Source: Flavipsychrobacter sp. (GTDB lineage Bacteria; Bacteroidota; Bacteroidia; Chitinophagales; Chitinophagaceae). Taken from it: a stretch of 12,550 nt of DNA. Within the stretch, counting starts at the first letter, position 1. Each line of letters starts with the position of its first letter. The notes below the pieces were generated by a model. That model searched no databases. It saw only the letters and a program-made list of their open reading frames with translations, and was not told where the DNA came from. The DNA is taken from positions 1-12,550 of the forward strand of contig JAJNBR010000094.1 of NCBI GenBank assembly GCA_021156265.1, written 5' to 3'. The position numbers and the translations under genes are program-made. Below, piece by piece: positions 1-6,018 of this stretch.

Positions 1-338
1 CGACGGTCGATGTCGTATCCTTTTTGTTCGCGGATAGCGCGAGCAAGCTGGATAGAGGTAACAGAACCGAAGATCTTACCGCTGGTACCGGTTTTAGCGC
101 CCAGTTTTACAGGAGATGATTTCAGCACCTCTGTTACTTTAGCGATCTCGGCCATCAGTTTTTGTTCGCGCTTTTCTTTTTGCTTACGGCGCTCTTCCAG
201 AATTTTCATGTTAGAGCCGCTAGCTTCGATAGCGTATTTCTGAGGTATCAGGTAATTGCGGGCATATCCCGGCCTTACTTCTACCAGCTCGTGGGCACCG
301 CCCAGGTTATCTACGTCTTTTATAAGAATTACTTGCAT
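1..338 (-). CDS. rplI: 50S ribosomal protein L9, 3' end missing
   Basis: Large-subunit ribosomal protein bL9, which binds 23S rRNA near the L1 stalk. The minus-strand frame opens at ATG 338-336 with MQVILIKDVDNLGG and stays open to the left edge, giving 112 residues of an expected 145-150. The N-terminal rRNA-binding domain is clear (residues 1-40, with GGAHELVEVRPGYARNYLIP at 13-32). A long charged connecting helix follows (about 41-75), then the start of the C-terminal domain (GSVTSIQLARAI). It lies 7 nt downstream of rpsR and is the third gene of the rpsF-rpsR-rplI operon. No Shine-Dalgarno precedes the start (AGTAAAATAGTC). The truncation is the window edge, not a mutation. Confidence 0.97.
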   Translation of the reverse strand, partial: MQVILIKDVDNLGGAHELVEVRPGYARNYLIPQKYAIEASGSNMKILEERRKQKEKREQKLMAEIAKVTEVLKSSPVKLGAKTGTSGKIFGSVTSIQLARAIREQKGYDIDR

Positions 339-345
339 GACTATT

Positions 346-612
346 TTACTTTAAAAGGTCAGTAACATAAGGTAACAGAGCCATTTGGCGTGCCTTTTTA
401 ACAGCCTGGGCCACTTTACGCTGGAATTTCAGCGAGTTGCCGGTAATACGGCGAGGCAGCATTTTACCTTGATCGTTCACGAATTTTTTCAGGAACTCCG
501 CGTCTTTATAGTCAACGTACCTGATCCCCATTTTCTTGAAGCGGCAGTATTTTTTCTGGCGCTTTTCTACGCGGGTAGAGGTCAGAAACTTAATATCGTT
601 TTGTTTGGCCAT
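346..612 (-). CDS. rpsR: 30S ribosomal protein S18
   Basis: Small-subunit protein bS18, which pairs with bS6 on the platform of the 30S subunit. The 88-residue product has the family hallmarks: YCRFKK near residue 22, YVDYKD at 33-38, and the C-terminal rRNA-binding block LPRRITGNSLKFQRKVAQAV followed by ALLPYVTDLLK. Length is normal for Bacteroidota S18. It sits between rpsF (19 nt upstream) and rplI (7 nt downstream). The upstream bases (CCTTTAAAAAACTGAACA) contain no Shine-Dalgarno. In Flavobacterium ribosomes bS18, bS6 and bS21 are reported to hold the anti-Shine-Dalgarno tail of 16S rRNA, which fits this. Confidence 0.98.
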   Translation of the reverse strand: MAKQNDIKFLTSTRVEKRQKKYCRFKKMGIRYVDYKDAEFLKKFVNDQGKMLPRRITGNSLKFQRKVAQAVKKARQMALLPYVTDLLK

Positions 613-631
613 TGTTCAGTTTTTTAAAGGA

Positions 632-1000
632 TTAAGCAGTAGTTGCCGCTTCAGCAGTGATCTTGTTGCGTTTTCTTGCGTTGTATTCCACTGCAAATTT
701 GTCCAGACGGGTAACCATGTGACGCATAACATTCTCGTCGCGGTTCAGTTGGATTTCCAACTTGGCATTTACATCTGTTGTAGCCTGGTAAGACAGTAAC
801 CAGTACAAGCCTGTTGTCTTTTTTGCAATTGGGTAAGCCAGTGAGCGGAGGCCCCATGCATCCTGGTGCACGATAGTGCCACCATGTTCTGTGATGAAGT
901 CTGCAAACTTCTTCTGAGCAGCTTTGTACTCATCTTCAGCCAAAACCGGCGTAAAGATCAACATCAGCTCGTAATTCTGAAGGTTGTTGTTTGTTGCCAT
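632..1000 (-). CDS. rpsF: 30S ribosomal protein S6
   Basis: Small-subunit protein bS6, partner of bS18. I place the start at ATG 1000-998 (MATNNNLQNYELMLIFTPVL), giving 122 residues. The frame continues upstream to an ATG at 1054, but that would add 18 residues not typical of S6 and would run through the structured leader. Visible features are the first beta strand NYELMLIFTP, the GGTIVHQDAWGLRSLAYPI segment, and VMRHMVTRLDKF near the end, followed by a short basic and then acidic tail (ARKRNKITAEAATTA). First gene of the rpsF-rpsR-rplI operon; no priB or ssb is inserted, as is usual in Bacteroidota. Its AT-rich upstream sequence lacks a Shine-Dalgarno. Confidence 0.97.
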   Translation of the reverse strand: MATNNNLQNYELMLIFTPVLAEDEYKAAQKKFADFITEHGGTIVHQDAWGLRSLAYPIAKKTTGLYWLLSYQATTDVNAKLEIQLNRDENVMRHMVTRLDKFAVEYNARKRNKITAEAATTA

Positions 1001-1023
1001 AAAAATTATGTTGTTAAAAAATG

Positions 1024-1089
1024 ATCCCATCAGCCCGGCAGCAACGCTGGACATACCGCAGAACGGAATGGCCGGACATATTTTGGGAC
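1024..1089 (-). promoter_or_regulatory. structured rpsF leader, candidate S6:S18 autoregulatory element
   Basis: Read as minus-strand RNA, this leader can form an outer helix GUCCCA (1089-1084) with UGGGAU (1029-1024). Inside it is a 7-bp helix GUCCGGC (1077-1071) with GCCGGGC (1039-1033). Two small hairpins can form within: CCG-UUCUG-CGG and CAGC-GUU-GCUG. Structured rpsF leaders bound by the S6:S18 complex and carrying a conserved CCG are known in many bacteria, so autoregulation is a reasonable inference from position and fold. I could not test a match to that family's consensus. The predicted transcription start lies close to the outer helix, which might therefore be incomplete. Confidence 0.5.
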
Positions 1090-1091
1090 GG

Positions 1092-1123
1092 CAAAGGTAA
1101 GGGAATTATCCAAAACAGACAAA
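1092..1123 (-). promoter_or_regulatory. Bacteroidota-type promoter of the rpsF operon
   Basis: On the minus strand there is a -33 TTTG (1123-1120), a 20-nt spacer, and a perfect -7 TACCTTTG (1099-1092), matching TTTG-N19-21-TAnnTTTG used by the Bacteroidota primary sigma factor. The predicted start is near 1086-1088, giving an rpsF leader of about 85 nt. Confidence 0.75.
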
Positions 1124-1311
1124 TCATTGCGCGGAAAAGTGTAATGTATGCCGTGTAGTAATATATTATAATGAGGGGCCCAGCACTCAAACCTGGCCTC
1201 AAAATTAGTGATTGAAGATGGATTAAGCTGTTTTATTTGTTGATTTTCAATCATTTATACGGCCAGCTGTCACAAGATCATTAACGCTTATCTTCACAAA
1301 AAACAAGATAA
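1124..1311. other. intergenic region between rpsF promoter and the VOC gene
   Basis: No convincing gene was found. The stretch holds an 11-bp inverted repeat with one G:T pair: TGATTGAAGAT (1209-1219) and ATTTTCAATCA (1243-1253), separated by 23 nt. It lies 58 nt before the VOC start and could be an operator or an RNA stem. I found no good TAnnTTTG element for the VOC gene here. Confidence 0.4.
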
Positions 1312-1683
1312 ATGGAACAATATAAGCAAGGTGATATCGTATGGACCGACCTTACTATTCCCAATGCTGAATCAGTTAAGGATTTTTATAAAGACGTGGT
1401 CGGCTGGGATGTAGACCCACTGAGCATGGGTGAATATGATGACTATGTCATGAAAACTGCCGAAGGAACGGGAGTCGCCGGTGTTTGCCATGCCCGGGGT
1501 ACGAATGCCAACATCCCGCCGCAGTGGCTGGTGTATGTTGCGGTGCCGGATGTGGAAGGGTCGGCTAAACGTTGCGTGGAGATGGGCGGTAAAGTATTGG
1601 ACGGTCCGCGCAAGATGGGCAATAAAGATTTTGCCTGCATCCAGGACCCGGCAGGCGCGGTACTGGCGCTCATATCGCTTTAA
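1312..1683 (+). CDS. VOC-fold (glyoxalase/bleomycin-resistance superfamily) protein
   Basis: A small cytosolic protein of 123 residues, the length of a single vicinal-oxygen-chelate domain made of two beta-alpha-beta-beta-beta modules. Module 1 begins GDIVWTDLTIPNAESVKDFY, the usual strand then helix with a DFYKDVVGW motif. Module 2 begins WLVYVAVPDVEGSAKRCVEM and ends with the typical DPAGAVLALI strand. The first-strand metal-ligand histidine of classic glyoxalases is not seen (IVWTDL), so catalysis is uncertain and the protein may bind a ligand or be an antibiotic- or redox-related homologue of unknown substrate. It is followed 64 nt later by an AraC-family regulator on the same strand; the pair may be co-transcribed, but a 6-bp hairpin (TGGCAT/ATGCCA, 1701-1715) lies between. 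Fold is confident, function is not. Confidence 0.85.
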   Translation: MEQYKQGDIVWTDLTIPNAESVKDFYKDVVGWDVDPLSMGEYDDYVMKTAEGTGVAGVCHARGTNANIPPQWLVYVAVPDVEGSAKRCVEMGGKVLDGPRKMGNKDFACIQDPAGAVLALISL

Positions 1684-1747
1684 GGCGTTTTACAGAATTA
1701 TGGCATTGCATGCCAACGACGACCGCCTGATATAAGTCTATAGAGAT

Positions 1748-2608
1748 ATGTCCCTACAGAAAGAGATACCCATACACGATTTTTCGAGAGATACTAAAGA
1801 CAGCGTTCCCTTTAAGTTTGTGCAACTGGGCGCTTTGACGGAATACGATTTCTCACGTCCGCACAGGCACAACTATTACGAGATATTTTTCTTTTCAAAA
1901 GGCGGTGGGGAACATCTTATCGATTTTAAGAAATACCCGATAAAGGATAATGGTATTCACTTCATATCACCCGGGCAGGTGCATTGTTTGCGACGTGAAC
2001 AAGGATCTCTCGGATCGATAGTATTGTTCTCGCGCGATTTTTTTCTTTTTGGTTCAGACAGTGCGAACGCGCTATACAATTTCCCTTTTCTGAACAGCGG
2101 CGCGCACCCGGTGTTGGATACTACACCACAGGAGTTTGGCGAGTTTGCGCCCCTGCTGTCGCAGATACAAAACGAAAGTCAGAAAGACATCAACGTCTTC
2201 GCCGAAATTTTACGTTCTTACCTGAAGGTGATATTGCTTAAGTCCCTGCAACTGTTCAACGAGCGATACCCGGACCACCAGATGCAGCAAGGTTCTGTAT
2301 TTAACAGGTTCCGCGAGCTTGTTGAAAAAAAGTACCGTGGTAACAGGGCTCCGTCGTATTATGCTTCTCTGCTGAATATCACAGAGAAAAAGCTGAACGA
2401 AGTATGCAAGGAAAATACCGGTGACAACGTTAGCGACTACATCAAGGAGCGTGTATTACTGGAAGCCAAGCGGCTGCTGCACAATACGGAGCATAATGTT
2501 AAAGAGATAGCCTATTTCCTGGGTTTCGAAGATCCTTCCTATTTTAATCGATTCTTTAAGGCAAACACGGGCATCACAGCGGGCGATTTTCGCAAAGACG
2601 GCAATTAG
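1748..2608 (+). CDS. AraC-family transcriptional regulator
   Basis: A DNA-binding regulator of 286 residues, normal for the family. The N-terminal cupin-like ligand domain (about residues 22-95) shows RPHRHNYYEIFFF at 37-49, then GEHLIDF and FISPGQVH, the usual AraC sensor pattern. The C-terminal domain carries two helix-turn-helix units: about 203-225 (SYYASLLNITEKKLNEVCK) and 251-274 (VKEIAYFLGFEDPSYFNRFF, followed by the characteristic KANTG). The ligand cannot be told from sequence. The closest candidate target by position is the VOC gene just upstream; the downstream secreted-protein gene at 2686 is also on this strand. The start is the first ATG in frame, without a Shine-Dalgarno. Confidence 0.93.
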   Translation: MSLQKEIPIHDFSRDTKDSVPFKFVQLGALTEYDFSRPHRHNYYEIFFFSKGGGEHLIDFKKYPIKDNGIHFISPGQVHCLRREQGSLGSIVLFSRDFFLFGSDSANALYNFPFLNSGAHPVLDTTPQEFGEFAPLLSQIQNESQKDINVFAEILRSYLKVILLKSLQLFNERYPDHQMQQGSVFNRFRELVEKKYRGNRAPSYYASLLNITEKKLNEVCKENTGDNVSDYIKERVLLEAKRLLHNTEHNVKEIAYFLGFEDPSYFNRFFKANTGITAGDFRKDGN

Positions 2609-2685
2609 TGCTATAAAACAGGCGATCCATCCATTGATTAGTGAAGTATAATAGCGGAGCTTTGGGTTAACAAAACCCAGGCGTA
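2609..2685 (+). other. short intergenic region with a hairpin before the T9SS gene
   Basis: A 6-bp stem TGGGTT (2663-2668), loop AACAA, and AACCCA (2674-2679) ends 6 nt before the ATG at 2686. No T-tract follows, so it is a weak terminator candidate at best; it may instead be a leader stem of the downstream mRNA. No TAnnTTTG box was found in this gap. Confidence 0.3.
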
Positions 2686-3826
2686 ATGAAAAAAATATAC
2701 TCACTCCTATCTGTCCTGATGTTATCTGCCGGATTTGCCAACGCGCAGTGGCAGCTGATCGATACCGTCAGTAACGGGAACTATGTCAATATTCACCGAC
2801 TATTTTACCGATATGCAGTTTGCGACGAGGAATATCGGTTTTGTGTGCGGCGGCTCAGGTTTTTCGCCTGTACCTAATATCTTGATGACAACGAAGGACG
2901 GCGGGTACACATGGGACTCGGTTGTGGTGACCACTCACCCGGCATATGAGTTCACATCTCTTGATTTCAAAGCAACTGCCACTGATGTAGAAGGAGTAGT
3001 GGCCAGCTATAGTCACATTTTTCGTGTAACTGATACCGGCGGGATATTTACCAACATAGTAAAACCGACGTTTAATACTTCGGTGCTGGATGCTGTTTAC
3101 GCAGGCAACAGCAGGGTGCTGCTGTTAGGATACGATTATATATCGCAAACCTACCGGCTATATTCGTCTGATGACTGGGGACTGAACTGGGATCTCAGGT
3201 ACCAGGACAGTCTTATGATCAATTCGATAGCACTATTGGGGCCATATGCTTTGGCCGGGTGCGACAAGGGCACTGTATTAAAAAGTTCTGATGGTGGTAA
3301 TAGCTGGATAAAACAGAAAATAGCTGCCGATACCTTTGCGTTCTACAAGGCAAAGTTTGCTTCAAACGGCTTTGCGTATTTGCTGGCGAGCAAAACAATG
3401 GCCATTGGTGGAGGATATGTATATGGCTCCGATAATTTTGGACAGAGCTGGCATTCTGTGCAGGTAGATCCTCATTGGTGGCTTTCCGACATCTCCATGC
3501 CGACAATATCCACCGGTTACATTGTTTCGAACAGAAGCGTTTATAGAACAACAACAGGAGGAGGGTTGGGATTAAGCGTGGAGGATGTAGAGGCGGCAAA
3601 TGATGGCATCAATGTTTATCCCAATCCTGCCAATGATATAGTGCATGTTGATGTTCCGGCACATGCGAAGTTACTCACGCTGTCGTTGTACGATGTATCG
3701 GGCAGATTAGTAAAACAAATAAAGGGGGCAAAGACACTGGATATTTCAACCCTCAGCAAGGGGGCATATTTACTCGAGATAGGCACAGGGCAAGGGCTGT
3801 ATAAGAGAAAGCTGCTCCTGCAGTAA
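2686..3826 (+). pseudogene. T9SS-sorted beta-propeller (Asp-box/YCF48-like) protein, frame broken near the N-terminus
   Basis: A secreted protein split between two frames. Frame 1 (2686-2877) gives a clean Sec signal peptide, MKKIYSLLSVLMLSAGFANA then Q, with cleavage after residue 20. Frame 2 (open from 2759; first ATG 2783; ends 3826) gives the body: four Asp-box motifs of the S-x-D-x-G-x-x-W type (TTKDGGYTW, SSDDWGLNW, SSDGGNSW, GSDNFGQSW) expected of a beta-propeller. It ends in a T9SS type A sorting domain (NVYPNPANDIVHVD, LYDVSGRLVKQI, LSKGAYLLEI, KRKLLLQ). Neither half works alone, because a sorting domain needs export through Sec. Removing one G from the GGG at 2776-2778 would join them into about 379 residues. 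This may be an assembly or sequencing error or a real lesion. Confidence 0.8.
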
Positions 3827-3839
3827 TCATAGGTAAAGT

Positions 3840-3867
3840 AAAGCCCCGCTGTCTAGCGGGGCTTTTT
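3840..3867. terminator. rho-independent terminator between convergent T9SS genes
   Basis: Stem AAGCCCCGCT (3841-3850), loop GTCT, AGCGGGGCTT (3855-3864), with an additional A3840-T3865 pair and a T-run (3863-3867). It serves the plus-strand gene ending at 3826. The minus-strand gene ending at 3891 also reads into it, though with a weaker T-tract. Confidence 0.9.
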
Positions 3868-3890
3868 CTATGTTGTTATAACAGCGGTTT

Positions 3891-5279
3891 TTAGTGTTTA
3901 ACTACAGTTTTAGTATCAGTCACGACGCCGGAATCGTTGGTTATGTTGAGCAGATACGTGCCTGCCGGAAGGTGATCAACATGCAATGATGCGGAAGTGC
4001 CATTCAATGGTTGGCTGGTGCGGTATACTTGCTGTCCTGCCATGTTTGTCAGCGATATACCTGCATTGCTTACCGCTTTTGCCCATTTCAAATTGATGGT
4101 ATTCATTGCCGGGTTAGGGTAAACCGTCAGCGAATTCTGTTTGTGTTGTATACCGGCAACGTTCAGGTCATCGTACACCTCATAAAACAGGTTGATATTA
4201 GCTACTTCCATTGGGCTGCCGCCGAAGTCCACAGTGATAATACCCTGGGTCGGGTTGCCCATGGCATTGTAGGTCCAGTCGATAACTGAAGCATCCTGCC
4301 AGCTGGTTGTAGATTCATCCCATTGTTTCATGTCCTGTGTCAATACCCTGTCGGCTGATGCATTGAGCGTGCGGAATTCCTGGCTGGAGTTTACCCAAAC
4401 TGCAGCCACTGTATCCCAAACCTGGCTTTCGGTGAAATGATACACGTGGCTGTTGTTATAGGCAAACGTGTCGAAAGAACTATTTACCCAGGCAGTTGTG
4501 GTGGTATTATATCGCTGGCTGGTGTTTGTTCTGAGGTTACTCAGTGCATCGTAAGTATGTATTTCCCTCACTGTAGGCACCCAGTTTCCGCTCTGCCACT
4601 GGTAGAAATTCCATTGCAGCTGGTTACCGTTGGCATCGAGTGTATATTCACTTTTGCCCATAAACTGTGCGCTGGAGTAGACATAAATGCTGTCGGCGAT
4701 AAGTTGGTTCTGCGTATCGTAAGCAAAATGTTTCCGGCTAAGAGAATCCCATGCGTTGGTGCCGCTGTTCCAGCCCAACACATATTCTATGGCCAGATCA
4801 CCATTGCTGTTATACACAGCCCTGCGATCCCTGAAGTTTTCCGGGGTTGAAGTGGCCCCCTGGCGCAATTCGATGAGCGAAGTACGCCTGTTGGCATTGT
4901 CGTAAAAACCTTTTTGTGCGCGGTCGAATTCTATGCCCGAACCGTTGTCAACGAAATAGGTGGCAGAATCAAGCAAGATATTATCCTCGTTTATAAAAAG
5001 CTCATTGGCATTAAATACTGAACCCCTCGCATTCGAGTAAAAATAATTGGAAGAGTCCTGCACATCCATTCCGGAGCCGTTAAATACATATACCGAAAAG
5101 CCGCTGACGCGTTCGTGTGCGGCGGTGGTTTTCTGCGCCGTAGCGGGGCGTTGTTTGGCTAAAGCCTGGCGCACATTCGGGCTGAAGTGCCGGCCGGGCG
5201 CGGTAAACTTATACGGTTGCTGCGCCAGGGCGCTGAACGACAAAGTCGCAAGGGTCAAAAAGAGTAGTGGTAGTCTCAT
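3891..5279 (-). CDS. T9SS-sorted secreted protein with YD-like repeats
   Basis: A predicted surface or secreted protein of 462 residues. A Sec signal peptide (MRLPLLFLTLATLSFSALA, then QQ) and a C-terminal T9SS type A sorting domain (VYPNPAMNTINLKWA from 386, LTNMAGQQVYR, LPAGTYLLNI) bracket the mature part. Residues about 153-370 hold roughly seven degenerate units of 28-33 residues with a Y/T-Y-D/N-x-x-x-N-x-L start and a W-x-x-x-x-x-x-W-V/D-x-S end (for example FAYDTQNQLIADS, HTYDALSNLRTN, WTYNAMGNPTQG). These resemble YD/RHS-type beta repeats. No catalytic motif was recognised; an adhesive or structural role is inference. It is convergent with the other T9SS gene. Upstream lies a bulged hairpin at 5314-5343. 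Confidence 0.88.
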   Translation of the reverse strand: MRLPLLFLTLATLSFSALAQQPYKFTAPGRHFSPNVRQALAKQRPATAQKTTAAHERVSGFSVYVFNGSGMDVQDSSNYFYSNARGSVFNANELFINEDNILLDSATYFVDNGSGIEFDRAQKGFYDNANRRTSLIELRQGATSTPENFRDRRAVYNSNGDLAIEYVLGWNSGTNAWDSLSRKHFAYDTQNQLIADSIYVYSSAQFMGKSEYTLDANGNQLQWNFYQWQSGNWVPTVREIHTYDALSNLRTNTSQRYNTTTTAWVNSSFDTFAYNNSHVYHFTESQVWDTVAAVWVNSSQEFRTLNASADRVLTQDMKQWDESTTSWQDASVIDWTYNAMGNPTQGIITVDFGGSPMEVANINLFYEVYDDLNVAGIQHKQNSLTVYPNPAMNTINLKWAKAVSNAGISLTNMAGQQVYRTSQPLNGTSASLHVDHLPAGTYLLNITNDSGVVTDTKTVVKH

Positions 5280-5313
5280 TATAGTTGATTTAACTGTTAA
5301 ACGATCTTAGACG

Positions 5314-5343
5314 GGTTTACCCCTATTACTTATAGGGTAAATC
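5314..5343. repeat. bulged inverted repeat between the HEAT-like gene and the T9SS gene
   Basis: Arms GGTTTA-C-CCCTAT (5314-5326) and ATAGGGTAAATC (5332-5343) pair over 12 positions, with one bulged C (5320), one G:T pair and a TACTT loop. Neither strand shows a T-run after it, so it is not a standard intrinsic terminator. It sits 34 nt before the T9SS start at 5279 and may be a leader stem or an operator. Confidence 0.45.
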
Positions 5344-5383
5344 GCAGCAGAAAGAAATAAGTTACAATTGGATGATAATTTCT

Positions 5384-5896
5384 TTATAGGTGCTTCAGCA
5401 GTTTTTTCGATCGCGCTTTGAAGGCAGCCGATGGCTCGTGGGATAGTTCGTCCTCTATTATGGTGCGCAATTCCTGTTTGATGTCGGGGTAGGTTTTGGC
5501 GAGATTGGCCAGAACGGTCATGGCAAAGACACGGACAGCTATGGTTTCTTTCAGGTCGCCCAGCAGGTCGAAACAGGCGTTCATTACATCGCCGTGCAGG
5601 TCTTCAGGTATGTCTATGAACTGCAGTATGCGTACTACATTGCGTTTTACGGCTACGTGTACCCCCGGGTCCGACATTTTTTTGACCATGGCAGGCAGGT
5701 ATGGTAAGGCGAGTTTATAGTGTTTTTCGGCCACCACGCTCAACACCCAGGCGGCCCGCTGTACTACCCGGTACTCATCATTCAGAAAAAAATCCATGAA
5801 TTCCTTGAACCGGCCTGGGTCATTACCGATCCATCCGGCAATTTTTTCGGACTGTTCACGTGAGTGTTCTTTTAATATTTCGGCGCGGAGATCCAT
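5384..5896 (-). CDS. HEAT-like helical-repeat protein
   Basis: A cytosolic all-helical protein of 170 residues without signal peptide or membrane segment. Antiparallel helix pairs are visible at about 28-58 (FFLNDEYRVVQRAAWVLSVV), 62-97 (YLPAMVKKM, VKRNVVRILQF), 103-134 (CFDLLGDLKETIAVRVFAM) and 138-165. The V-x-x-R-A-A-W-V-L-S and V-K-R-N-V-V-R-I-L-Q spacing is that of HEAT or armadillo repeats, which usually mediate protein-protein contacts. I do not recognise a named family and assign no partner. The start at 5896 is chosen as the first ATG; a TATCTTTG -7 box lies only 9 nt upstream, which would give a nearly leaderless mRNA. Divergent from tex across 122 bp. Confidence 0.8.
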   Translation of the reverse strand: MDLRAEILKEHSREQSEKIAGWIGNDPGRFKEFMDFFLNDEYRVVQRAAWVLSVVAEKHYKLALPYLPAMVKKMSDPGVHVAVKRNVVRILQFIDIPEDLHGDVMNACFDLLGDLKETIAVRVFAMTVLANLAKTYPDIKQELRTIIEDELSHEPSAAFKARSKKLLKHL

Positions 5897-5904
5897 AAAA
5901 CGCC

Positions 5905-5912
5905 CAAAGATA
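5905..5912 (-). promoter_or_regulatory. candidate -7 promoter box for the HEAT-like gene
   Basis: The minus strand reads TATCTTTG, a perfect TAnnTTTG. No TTG is found 19-21 nt upstream, so the -33 half is missing or weak. The implied transcription start (about 5897-5901) is almost on the ATG at 5896. Confidence 0.4.
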
Positions 5913-6018
5913 ATCTCAAATATGAACGCCTGTTATGTGAATATTTTTAGTGCAGATTTTGTTTCAGTATGTCCCTGAGGCCTTTTACATTCGCAGTCCG
6001 CAAGAAAATTGAGAAGTC

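Noticed and set aside
632..1054. Longer rpsF starting at ATG 1054
   Set aside because: It would add 18 residues absent from S6 proteins and translate through the structured leader; MATNNNLQNYELMLIF at 1000 is the family-like start.
1014..1254. Short minus-strand frames between rpsF and the VOC gene
   Set aside because: They overlap the rpsF promoter and leader, and their translations look random.
1684..1747. Hairpin TGGCAT/ATGCCA after the VOC gene as a terminator
   Set aside because: Only 6 bp with a 3-nt loop and no T-run; not enough to call a terminator.
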